A stretch of DNA of 36,817 nucleotides, taken from a virus. Location of the stretch: positions 1-36,817 of the IMG/VR virus record IMGVR_UViG_3300009103_000085; one strand, written 5' to 3'. The notes beneath the pieces are model-generated. The model was given only the letters and a program-made list of their open reading frames with translations, was not told where the DNA came from and did no database searches. The position numbers and the translations under genes are program-made. This document shows, in pieces, positions 24,493 through 32,386 of this stretch. Positions within the stretch are counted from its first letter, which is position 1, and the number at the start of each line of letters is the position of its first letter.

Positions 24493-25212
24493 TTAAGATG
24501 TTTTAGTAATAGTTACTGTTACCAAAGATTCTGCAGCTGATTGAACCCCTATAATTTTCAGAAATGTAGTAATTTGAGTTTTTGCTCCTACATCTCCAAA
24601 TGTTTGAAACTGCGAGTCTGTAATGGCGTTAGCAATTACATTAAGAGATAATATTGAACCCAGTTTATTGGGATCAGTACCAGTTTTTGCAACAGTATAT
24701 TGCGAAACGTTATTTGTGGTACTAAAAGATACTGGGAGAGATCCTAAATTCAAAAACCGGTTGTCTAATTGAACATAAAATGTTCTGTCTCGTAATTCTG
24801 ATGGTACTGTATTTTCGTTTAAAATGGTTTGCCTTATTTCCAGCTCAGCAGATTTTGTTTTTTCCAATGTTAAAACCGGGACTACTGATGATGTGACCAG
24901 AGAGCCTCCGGAGGAATTGAAAGTAATAGTGGGAAATTTTGTAAATCCTGCATTAGATAAAGAAACTAAACGATGTTTTAGGGCAATAGAAGAATTAGTG
25001 TTTGCTTCTAAAACAGGCGTATTTTTAATAATTTTTTCTTTTCCTACAGTTCTTCCAAATTTAGTTATAATCCCATAGTCTACTTCGTCATCTCCAAGCG
25101 CAAACTTAGTAATTGCAAACGAACCATCGTTTCTAGCTAATGCTATTCTTCCTAAGTCTGTTAAAACTGCATCTACAATAATATTATTTGTCGATTGATC
25201 TAAAAAACCCAT
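24493..25212 (-). CDS. Virion structural protein of the MGFLDxSTN type, 239 residues
   Basis: The N-terminus MGFLDQSTNNIIVDAVLTD continues with LGRIALARNDGSFAITKFAL and GDDEVDYGII, a pattern I know from small tail or structural proteins of marine T4-like phages. The rest is beta-rich with many Ser/Thr/Asn residues, consistent with a virion protein, and contains no enzyme motif. The start of the 267-residue product (35056-35859) has the same arrangement (GILD, an IIDFIITNEGK helix, then ISFSD), so the two may share an N-terminal attachment domain. An 84-base gap separates it from the unknown 559-residue gene upstream. GAAGG precedes the ATG. The exact place in the virion is not shown by the sequence. 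Confidence 0.72.
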   Translation of the reverse strand: MGFLDQSTNNIIVDAVLTDLGRIALARNDGSFAITKFALGDDEVDYGIITKFGRTVGKEKIIKNTPVLEANTNSSIALKHRLVSLSNAGFTKFPTITFNSSGGSLVTSSVVPVLTLEKTKSAELEIRQTILNENTVPSELRDRTFYVQLDNRFLNLGSLPVSFSTTNNVSQYTVAKTGTDPNKLGSILSLNVIANAITDSQFQTFGDVGAKTQITTFLKIIGVQSAAESLVTVTITKTS

Positions 25213-25296
25213 TTCTACCTTCTATGCTGATATAAGATTAATTATATTTGAAAACCAAAACCTGTAACTAATTAAAAAACAGATTTTTGTTTTTTC

Positions 25297-26976
25297 TTAC
25301 TTTTCATTGATTTTTATTTCTAAATCCTGTGTCTGCTGATTGTTTAAGTTAATAAATTGAATTCTGTATTTCTCCTCTTTACCAACTTTTAAAACCAGAG
25401 TATTGGACTCCTCAAACTCTTCAGTAGTAGTACTGTATTTAACGCTGTACAGTTCTTTAACATCTGGGTCTAAATAAATTGCTGCCTTTTTGGGACGAGA
25501 TATTTTTAATAAATTTTCAGCCAAAATACTGGAGATATAAAAATTTGGATAAGCTTTTGGAGCACCTTCTTGTGAAATTCTTTTAATCTCTATTCCATTA
25601 CTTAGTGCTTGATAATCTACTTGATACTGAGCTGAATAACCACTAGTTTTACCAAACACATCCACACTACATATGCAATAAATATTGGGCTCGAATTTAT
25701 TAAAATTTTCATCTATATAAAAAACTTCTAAATCTTCTTGGAGTACCGTGAGTCCATAGTCTATTATTTCTGTGTTAGCTGCGGTAGAATTTTTAAGCTT
25801 GTATTCTCGCAACAGTGCGTATGGCTCAGTAACACTACTTCTTTTGAATATTTGAAATTTATCAATTTGACTGGCCCCAACCGCAGGAAAAGACCAGTGG
25901 AAATATACATCATTAGAATTTCTTATATACTCAAATTGTAAATCGCTGGGTGGGAGTGGAGCCAGGTAGGAAGTATCTATCAGCCTGCTTTCGCCATTAG
26001 AAAGTAAAACAAATTCTCCTATTTCTAAATCTCCACCTTGGCCTATGACGTTTAAATATCGCGTTAATAAAACTGCATGGAGCGTATAAATATACTCATA
26101 TCCAGCATCGATCTCGGTATCAAAAATAATCACCTCTGTTCCAGGGGAGCTGGGTTGGGCCTTGAATATAGAAACTGGTGGATCTGTTTTTCCATTGGCA
26201 TAAATTTTTTCTTTTTTAATTTCATAACCAATTACAATAGATTCACCAAAAGCCTCTGGCGGCTGAGCAAACATGTTGGTTGCTTCTGCTAAAATTTCAT
26301 ACTCATTAGAAACTATTTGATTTGTAATAAAACTATTGACAGCAGAATTTTGAATTTCTTGTGCTTCGTCAGCCAAAAAACTAAATGGAGTATGAAAATT
26401 ATTTAAACTATCTGCGCTGCTATTGTGAATAATATTATTTAAAATTTTATTATTTACCAATGTTTGGCCACGTGTGGATGGAATAAAGGAAAAAATATCA
26501 TTGCTTACATCCATATCCAGTTTTTTAATTTCCGAAATTTGATTTAATTTTGAAGCCAAGCACTGAAGTGCAAAATCAGAATAATATCCCACAGTACCAC
26601 TGGGGCTTATTGTGGTTGTAACAATATTAAAGGAGTCAGTTGGCGATGCATTCAATAAATCATCGCCAAATGAAGAGCTCAAAAAATTGGCTACTTTTTT
26701 ATCAAAATATAAATCCTGCATAGAAATAAACGTTGCTTGCGAAGGATCTAGGGGGTTTTTTAATGGTTCATGAGAGTCAAGCAGATCTGCTAAGTCGATA
26801 GCACTATAAGTGGAAAAACTGATATTGCTGTTTCCAGAACCAAGATCGGGTGAATTTACACAAGAAAAAAAGGAAATTAATACCGTTCGATCCGATCGCA
26901 GATCTACATTAAATCCAACTGGCTGAGGCGCTGACACGAATTGTAGAATGGGGGATGGCTGAGAATTATTACTCAT
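25297..26976 (-). CDS. Unknown structural protein with two FN3-like segments, 559 residues
   Basis: I do not recognise the family. Two parts look like fibronectin-type-III beta sandwiches: about 240-330 (VIGYEIKKEKIYANGK, then IFDTEIDAGYEYIYTLHAVL) and about 342-455 (PPSDLQFEYIRNSNDVYFHW, SQIDKFQIFKRSS, then PNIYCICSVDVFGKTSGYSA). The N-terminal 230 residues are polar with some helices. The C-terminus (KAAIYLDPDVKELYSVKYS onward) may be another small beta domain. Its ATG overlaps the stop of the 782-residue gene as ATGA. FN3-like domains are common on phage surface proteins and may bind host or protein partners weakly. A tail or virion-surface role is inferred from the domains and the neighbours. 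Confidence 0.65.
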   Translation of the reverse strand: MSNNSQPSPILQFVSAPQPVGFNVDLRSDRTVLISFFSCVNSPDLGSGNSNISFSTYSAIDLADLLDSHEPLKNPLDPSQATFISMQDLYFDKKVANFLSSSFGDDLLNASPTDSFNIVTTTISPSGTVGYYSDFALQCLASKLNQISEIKKLDMDVSNDIFSFIPSTRGQTLVNNKILNNIIHNSSADSLNNFHTPFSFLADEAQEIQNSAVNSFITNQIVSNEYEILAEATNMFAQPPEAFGESIVIGYEIKKEKIYANGKTDPPVSIFKAQPSSPGTEVIIFDTEIDAGYEYIYTLHAVLLTRYLNVIGQGGDLEIGEFVLLSNGESRLIDTSYLAPLPPSDLQFEYIRNSNDVYFHWSFPAVGASQIDKFQIFKRSSVTEPYALLREYKLKNSTAANTEIIDYGLTVLQEDLEVFYIDENFNKFEPNIYCICSVDVFGKTSGYSAQYQVDYQALSNGIEIKRISQEGAPKAYPNFYISSILAENLLKISRPKKAAIYLDPDVKELYSVKYSTTTEEFEESNTLVLKVGKEEKYRIQFINLNNQQTQDLEIKINEK

Positions 26977-29321
26977 GATTCATTTTGTCCATCAATTTCA
27001 ACCCAAAATTCGTAAGTAGAAGAAAACGTATCGCTATTTTCTTCTTTTCTGACAATATAGAAATCTGAGCCGGCTTCTCTTAATACTCCTTCATCATTCA
27101 GGGTATCCTTTAGAACATTAGAAATACTGGAAGAAATTTTAAACTTGTCGGGATTAACTAAAAAACAAAATATATTTTCAAATATTTTTGGATCTAAAAT
27201 TTTGTTCATTGTAACTTCAGGTTTGAAAAGTACGCCAGAAAATTTTTGCTTTGCTACCGTTATATTAGAATCAGTAAGATCTGGATTATTCTCTAAAATG
27301 CTGGCATCATTTTTTATTTTTAGACTGTTTTTTTCTGATTCTAATGTTAAAAAAGAATTAAATTCTTCATAACTTAGGGGAAAATATGTTGATTGAATTG
27401 CTTCGTTTACTACAGTGGTCATTGAAATATCACTATTTCCAAAACCGAGATCTAATCTTTGCTCATTTAAAAATGTGTTAATTACTAATTCACTTTCATT
27501 TAAATCAATATTATGAAATAACATTATGTATGTTTTCAATAAGTCATCTATAACTATATTTTCTACTATCTCCTCCATCTCTGAATGGCTCATAATGTCC
27601 TTTACTGGAGACGTCTTGTATCCCTCTAGTAAATCAGCGTATTTATCATCTCCTTCGCCTCCACGAATCCCATGGTAGTTTTTAATATTCGATACTGGGG
27701 CTTTTAAAGATGAGCCAGGATCTACAGCATATCTTTGTAATGCCACTAAGCGCCTCCAAATAGTAGTCCACGATTCACTACCTACTTGCTGATAACCTTG
27801 GGGGGCTACTGTTAGCCTAGTATCTACTAAAAATTCTAATGGTTCAAATTGCAATGCAGGATACAGCAAATCTTTTTTAAAAATTTTAATTTTAATTATG
27901 GAATATGGCTCCACAAACTTGGCTTCTTTTAGTTCTTGAATTGACGTCTGTGACTCTTGGGTGATCTGTATATTGTCATTTATTTTTTCTAAAAAACCGG
28001 AAGGTAGTCCTATGGCCATTATGTGCTGATTTTTAAAGCTGAATGTTTCGTTAGCAGTCTCATTTTTTAATAAAGATGATTCAGAAAAAAGTTTTTTCAG
28101 AGCATATATTCGTTGCGAAGAGCAATAGCTAGATATCTTGACAGATGGATAATTTTCAATATTACGGTGTGGTAGTTGCCTGTCTTTCGCTAAAAGAATA
28201 TTTTTTAGCTGGGCGCTGTTTAAATATTTAAAAATATCTTTTTTATAATAAGTAGTATCAGTTGGAGTGACACCGGGTGTCTTTGCGGCGGAGGATCCAA
28301 TGGGGGAGACTTCGTTTAAAAAATCCGGTGCATTTTCAGTAGCCAATTCTGATACAGATTTTAATGCATCAGTATATCCTCCAGATATTGCTTTTACTTG
28401 GGCCAATATTTTAATTAAAATTTTATTCTCTTCTTCTAGGGCGATCTTGGCTTGCAGGGCTGGGTTGTCTGTTGGGAGCTGCATGGGGGGTTCAAGTGCG
28501 TCGGATATTTGTTCATGAGCAAAAACGACTGTAGATGGAATATAAAGCCTGCACTTAGATACTACTGCTAACATATATCCTTCATATTCTATTTCTAGAA
28601 ATGGATAATTATCATTTTCTAAAATAAAGGCTCTGAATGCCTTAAAGCATAACATAAAATAAGACTTGTAATCTAACCCAGAAGCCCTGGTTAAAGTCTG
28701 CCCATTGGAACCAACTTTTATATATGCGCCCTGGCCTCTAGTTAGTCGGTTCGCTCTTCCAAAGGCCATGTTACAAGTTTTTTGAACAAATCTAGATAAT
28801 GCAATAAACACATTCGAATCTGCTCCACCAAGAGCAAATACACTGCTCGTAGTACTTAGCGAAGGTCCAGAAAAAGAAGGGGGTAATGTTAGACATGCAG
28901 AAATAGCTGTTCCATCCAAAAGAGCAGATGTATAACCCACGGAGGCCTCTTGGTCTTGTGCGTTATAGGGCGGGTATTTTAATAAAGAAGAAGCCACTAG
29001 GGTTGGAAGCTGCGTTTCATCTAGCAATAATGCCTCAGACACGCTCGCAGGAACCCTGGAAGTACCTTCCTCTAACCAAGACATTCCAGTAGAATCTGGG
29101 GCTGATTCTACAGTAGAGGCATAATAGGCATTAAAAAAATGAAAACAATATTCTGCTAAGGCTGCCTCGAATACTGGGTTGTCAACTTTAAACAAGGCCA
29201 CGTGCAAACATGCTTGAAAACGTGCGTCTTTTGAAAAAGCCGCCTGATCAAAAGAGGTCATCAGGCTAGCATTATCGCTTTTGGGATTATCGACATTCCC
29301 CGTTGGCTGAAAAACTGTCAT
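26973..29321 (-). CDS. Unknown large protein of the tail region, 782 residues
   Basis: I do not recognise this gene. It opens MTVFQPTGNVDNPKSDNASL and has an early helical part (ARFQACLHVALFKVDNPVFE and EAALAEYCFHFFNAYYAST). A mixed domain around residues 215-265 includes LDYKSYFMLCFKAFRAFILE and FLEIEYEGYMLAVVSKCRLY. Later it has long polar helical parts, with LEFLVDTRLTVAPQGYQQVG and SWTTIWRRLVALQRYAVDPG near residues 485-530. No signal peptide, transmembrane segment or enzyme motif is evident. AGAGGAAATAA precedes the ATG. It is coupled by ATGA overlap to the FN3-containing protein, so the two may act together. It may be a baseplate or tail-associated protein, from location only. Confidence 0.6.
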   Translation of the reverse strand: MTVFQPTGNVDNPKSDNASLMTSFDQAAFSKDARFQACLHVALFKVDNPVFEAALAEYCFHFFNAYYASTVESAPDSTGMSWLEEGTSRVPASVSEALLLDETQLPTLVASSLLKYPPYNAQDQEASVGYTSALLDGTAISACLTLPPSFSGPSLSTTSSVFALGGADSNVFIALSRFVQKTCNMAFGRANRLTRGQGAYIKVGSNGQTLTRASGLDYKSYFMLCFKAFRAFILENDNYPFLEIEYEGYMLAVVSKCRLYIPSTVVFAHEQISDALEPPMQLPTDNPALQAKIALEEENKILIKILAQVKAISGGYTDALKSVSELATENAPDFLNEVSPIGSSAAKTPGVTPTDTTYYKKDIFKYLNSAQLKNILLAKDRQLPHRNIENYPSVKISSYCSSQRIYALKKLFSESSLLKNETANETFSFKNQHIMAIGLPSGFLEKINDNIQITQESQTSIQELKEAKFVEPYSIIKIKIFKKDLLYPALQFEPLEFLVDTRLTVAPQGYQQVGSESWTTIWRRLVALQRYAVDPGSSLKAPVSNIKNYHGIRGGEGDDKYADLLEGYKTSPVKDIMSHSEMEEIVENIVIDDLLKTYIMLFHNIDLNESELVINTFLNEQRLDLGFGNSDISMTTVVNEAIQSTYFPLSYEEFNSFLTLESEKNSLKIKNDASILENNPDLTDSNITVAKQKFSGVLFKPEVTMNKILDPKIFENIFCFLVNPDKFKISSSISNVLKDTLNDEGVLREAGSDFYIVRKEENSDTFSSTYEFWVEIDGQNES

Positions 29322-29357
29322 TTATTTCCTCTAATCTTCATTGCTAAATTTAACCCG

Positions 29358-31148
29358 TCATTCGTTTTGTTTATTGGCGAGGCCTTGTGTACCCGGGTCA
29401 TTTTTCCCTAGATCTTGTTGGGCTTGCTCGCCGCCCGGTTCAATCCCATATAAATCCGACCCAAATTGAAAGTCTTCGTCTGCTGCTGGGCTCTTTTCGG
29501 CCTTGCTTGGATCCACACCAAGGGCTCTTGCTGGGGTGGCATTAGTTGCTGTAGATAAAACAGCTGAAAGGGGGTGTATACTCTCCAATAAAGCTTGATA
29601 AATATTGCAGGGTTCTGTAGACTCTATCTGTAATTCCAGGTTTTCGTTTATTGCAGTTAGTTGAATGACTAATTGGCCTAGGTCATCGACGCTTTCCGTG
29701 AGCTCTCTTTCCATGGCCGATATTCTAAAGTTAGCATCTCTTACTCCATTTGTGCCGGCTGGACCCCTACTGTTCTCTGGGGTAATTGGAAAATTAATAG
29801 AATCTGGATTGCTTCTGGCAACGAAAAGTTCTTCTTGCCCAAACAAAGATTTAACAAAATAATCTTCAGCAGATAAAAGCCTTGTAGAGCTTCCTATCCC
29901 AATAGAGACTGCTTCAAACGGGGCAACCTTATATTTTCCCTTGGCTCCAGGAATTAATGGAAAATTATCGACATCAAAAGTAAGAGAAACATAGTTTTCA
30001 GGTGTTGATTTGGAAGTTGAAGATTGAGGAATGTTTCCTGCACTTGAAACTCCCTCTAGCTCGAAAACATTCGTTATCTTGTGGGGCGCAAAATATTTTA
30101 ATAAATTTCTCTGAATCACGCCTTCATCAGCAATGTCGGTCTTCTCTCTAAACCTAGTGAGAATGGAAGTAGTTGGAACACCAGAGTCGAAAGAAGCAAT
30201 GCCAGACGAAGCTGACAATTCCCTACTGATACACATAATAGTATTAACTAATCCAGGGTTGCATTTTATCATAGTTATAGCTGCATCGTTGGATTGAATA
30301 TCCTTTAGGGTATCTTCGTTTGGGCTTGGTCCAAAGATGCCATAAACTCTTGTCATAATACCAGAAACTAGTCCTGTCAGGCCAGAGCCTTCTTGCAAAA
30401 AATTCTCTGCTAACAAATCAGTTAAGTAATTTCCAGTATCGATAACGGGGTATGGCATAATATCAAAAGAAGATTGATCAGCCTCTCGTTCATTTTGGTG
30501 CTTTATCACTATATTTTTCAATGAATAATGAATAGCTATAAAAGAAAGATCTATTAATAATTGAGTATAAATTTTAGAAGCAGAAAAGTTATTTATATTA
30601 TCATCAGCAAACCCTAGGGCTTCCAAAGTAGTGTTAATATTTTGAAGCTCTTCAGAACTAGGGATTACGGTAGTAGCTGTATTGGAAGCTTCGGATGTTC
30701 TAATTTTCTTGCTTTCTATCTGTGCCCGTTGTCCAAAAAGATCCCAGTTTTTATTAAAAACTATCTTTTCTACAGATTCGTTTAATATATTTTGAATAGT
30801 AGCTAATTCTTGATATTTTTTGATCAATATAGAGTTTGCATTCGATGAAAGCTGCACATCCCCACCACTATAGTTTGGCCCAAAAAGAAGCGAAAGTTTA
30901 TCCACTTGTTGAACCAGAGCCTGCTTTAGCTGTTCTTCTCCCACCGGGGCTTCAGAATTTTTTAACTCATTTTCAAATTCTAATAACGAATTTACCCCTA
31001 TAGTTCTTAGCGTACTATTTAAATCTATTAGTAACTTACCAGCTTCCAAATTTTTTTCTGATTTGTTTTGTGATAGAGGAGATTCAAAAGCAATTAAATT
31101 AGTTAATAATAAAATTTGTGCTCTTTCTATAGTAAATGGTATTTTCAT
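29358..31148 (-). CDS. Unknown protein of the tail region, 596 residues
   Basis: I do not recognise this gene. The N-terminal 160 residues are helical and charged (FTIERAQILLLTNLIAFESP, LLEFENELKNSEAPVGEEQL). A central part has LTDLLAENFLQEGSGLTGLV and SGIMTRVYGIFGPSPNEDTL. A later piece is beta-like (YVSLTFDVDNFPLIPGAKGK and YKVAPFEAVSIGIGSSTRLL). The last 60 residues are polar, Gly/Asp/Gln-rich and likely disordered. The hydrophobic stretches are too short and broken for a convincing membrane segment. The ATG lies 2 bases past the stop of the small Lys-rich gene, and 36 bases separate it from the 782-residue gene. Its position in the fibre/tail block suggests a virion or tail-assembly part. 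Confidence 0.6.
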   Translation of the reverse strand: MKIPFTIERAQILLLTNLIAFESPLSQNKSEKNLEAGKLLIDLNSTLRTIGVNSLLEFENELKNSEAPVGEEQLKQALVQQVDKLSLLFGPNYSGGDVQLSSNANSILIKKYQELATIQNILNESVEKIVFNKNWDLFGQRAQIESKKIRTSEASNTATTVIPSSEELQNINTTLEALGFADDNINNFSASKIYTQLLIDLSFIAIHYSLKNIVIKHQNEREADQSSFDIMPYPVIDTGNYLTDLLAENFLQEGSGLTGLVSGIMTRVYGIFGPSPNEDTLKDIQSNDAAITMIKCNPGLVNTIMCISRELSASSGIASFDSGVPTTSILTRFREKTDIADEGVIQRNLLKYFAPHKITNVFELEGVSSAGNIPQSSTSKSTPENYVSLTFDVDNFPLIPGAKGKYKVAPFEAVSIGIGSSTRLLSAEDYFVKSLFGQEELFVARSNPDSINFPITPENSRGPAGTNGVRDANFRISAMERELTESVDDLGQLVIQLTAINENLELQIESTEPCNIYQALLESIHPLSAVLSTATNATPARALGVDPSKAEKSPAADEDFQFGSDLYGIEPGGEQAQQDLGKNDPGTQGLANKQNE

Positions 31149-31150
31149 GA

Positions 31151-31432
31151 TTATATGATAATTTTAGTGGGCTGTTTGACTTTAGCTGCATTTCTGTTTT
31201 TAGGTCTTGCTGCTTGTTGGCTAGATTGTTTATCCTGTTTTGTAGTCCTGGATTTTCTAGCATTAAGAGATACGGAATTCCTTACTGCGGAAGAAAGCTT
31301 TTCTTTTTTCTTCTTTTTAGCAGCAGAATTTCTTTTTTTTCCATTTCCATTAACTGAACTTGTCTTTTCATCTTCTAATGGTTGAGCGGTAGAAGACAGA
31401 CGGATATTTATTGCTTTTAATTTAGATGCCAT
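31151..31432 (-). CDS. Small Lys/Ser-rich basic protein, 93 residues
   Basis: I do not recognise this gene. The product is very basic and polar, with a run of lysines (SAAKKKKKEKLSSAVRNSVS) and a C-terminal ARPKNRNAAKVKQPTKIII. It is probably disordered and should bind nucleic acid or acidic proteins non-specifically. No clear ribosome site precedes the ATG; the upstream bases are only A/T. It is followed after 2 bases by the 596-residue gene, so the two are likely coupled. It resembles in composition, but not in alignable sequence, the H1-like protein at 4712-4942. Coding is supported by its place in an otherwise continuous gene row and by close spacing to its downstream neighbour. Confidence 0.5.
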   Translation of the reverse strand: MASKLKAINIRLSSTAQPLEDEKTSSVNGNGKKRNSAAKKKKKEKLSSAVRNSVSLNARKSRTTKQDKQSSQQAARPKNRNAAKVKQPTKIII

Positions 31433-31478
31433 AAAAAATAAATATTAAAAATAAAAAATAACCGTGTAAAATAACATA

Positions 31479-32369
31479 TTATTTTCCGAATCCACCGAAT
31501 GAGTTAAACGTACCGCCTAATATTTGGGCGCCTCCGTGACCAGCCCCTCCAGCGGGACTCTGGCCCGTTTGCGGGGGATTGGTAGGGGCTGGCATTGCTT
31601 TTGGAGCCGACGATGCACCACCTTGGGATACGGGAGATATTACGCTGGCAGACTTTTGGCCTGAGCTGGTTTTCGGGGTTGGAGTTTTTACTGCTGGCGC
31701 TGCAAGATATTGAGAGTTAACTGCCTGCACTGCATCGCCGGCGGCGGCTAATTTGGACATGGCTTTTGAGAATCCGGTGGATGTTGCATCTAGACTTACT
31801 ACTGGGGCACTTATCTTTAGGGCCGGGGCTTTCCCATTGCTAGTATCCTTAGAGATACTGCCGCCGGCTGGGGTTAACGCCGGTTTTGTCTCTACAATAT
31901 CTTCAAATAAATACAGTGGCTCTGAAGATTGATTGATAACGCTGGTTTGGTTCTGAAATGTAGTGTAATTATTGGAATAAAGAAATGCACCCAAAGAATA
32001 TGTGATTTTTCCTACTTGGTAGCTTAGTACCTCGTCTATGAATCTGTAAGACTGTATTTCGCTTAATTTTGCTACTGTTCCTATGGGGGCTGAAATTCCA
32101 TAATAAGAAGCAATGACTATAAAATGATCTACTTCTGATTTGTGATCAAGGCAATTCCAAGTAATTACATTTTCTCCATAAGAATTTTTATAAACACTCA
32201 AATTGTTGATTGATAATTCACTTACTTTATACTTGTCAATAAAAGTCTGCGTAAAGGTCATTGCGAGCTCGCTAGATGGAACATTTACTAGTATGTCACT
32301 GCTTGCTGGGACCTCGCTGATACCTTCTGTTGGAGGCATGAAGCTGCCGCCTCCTGGTGATTTGGCCAT
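31479..32369 (-). CDS. FN3-like domain protein with Gly/Ala/Pro-rich tail, 296 residues
   Basis: After a short Gly/Pro-rich start (MAKSPGGGSFMPPTEGISEV), residues about 50-145 look like an FN3-type sandwich: VYKNSYGENVITWNCLDHKS, VDHFIVIASYYGISAPIGTV, SYRFIDEVLSYQ and KITYSLGAFLYSNNYTT. I have seen this kind of FN3 pattern in large marine phages. From about residue 165 to the end the chain is low complexity, rich in Ala, Ser, Pro, Lys and Gly, and ends GGTFNSFGGFGK. AAGGAAATAAATT precedes the ATG. It lies 17 bases after the 889-residue gene, whose end is similarly Gly/Phe-rich. The two may be partners on the virion surface. The specific role is unknown. Confidence 0.65.
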   Translation of the reverse strand: MAKSPGGGSFMPPTEGISEVPASSDILVNVPSSELAMTFTQTFIDKYKVSELSINNLSVYKNSYGENVITWNCLDHKSEVDHFIVIASYYGISAPIGTVAKLSEIQSYRFIDEVLSYQVGKITYSLGAFLYSNNYTTFQNQTSVINQSSEPLYLFEDIVETKPALTPAGGSISKDTSNGKAPALKISAPVVSLDATSTGFSKAMSKLAAAGDAVQAVNSQYLAAPAVKTPTPKTSSGQKSASVISPVSQGGASSAPKAMPAPTNPPQTGQSPAGGAGHGGAQILGGTFNSFGGFGK

Positions 32370-32386
32370 AATTTATTTCCTTATCC

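Noticed and set aside
25274-25295. Possible terminator hairpin (AAAAAACA / TGTTTTTT) after the 559-residue gene
   Set aside because: The stem is almost all A/T and the T-run forms part of the stem. Such a structure is expected by chance in AT-rich intergenic DNA.
31116-31385. Plus-strand frame with long hydrophobic stretches that looks like a membrane protein
   Set aside because: It is the complement of the Lys/Ser-rich gene at 31151-31432. Lys codons AAA/AAG read as Phe/Leu on the other strand, which creates false membrane-like segments.
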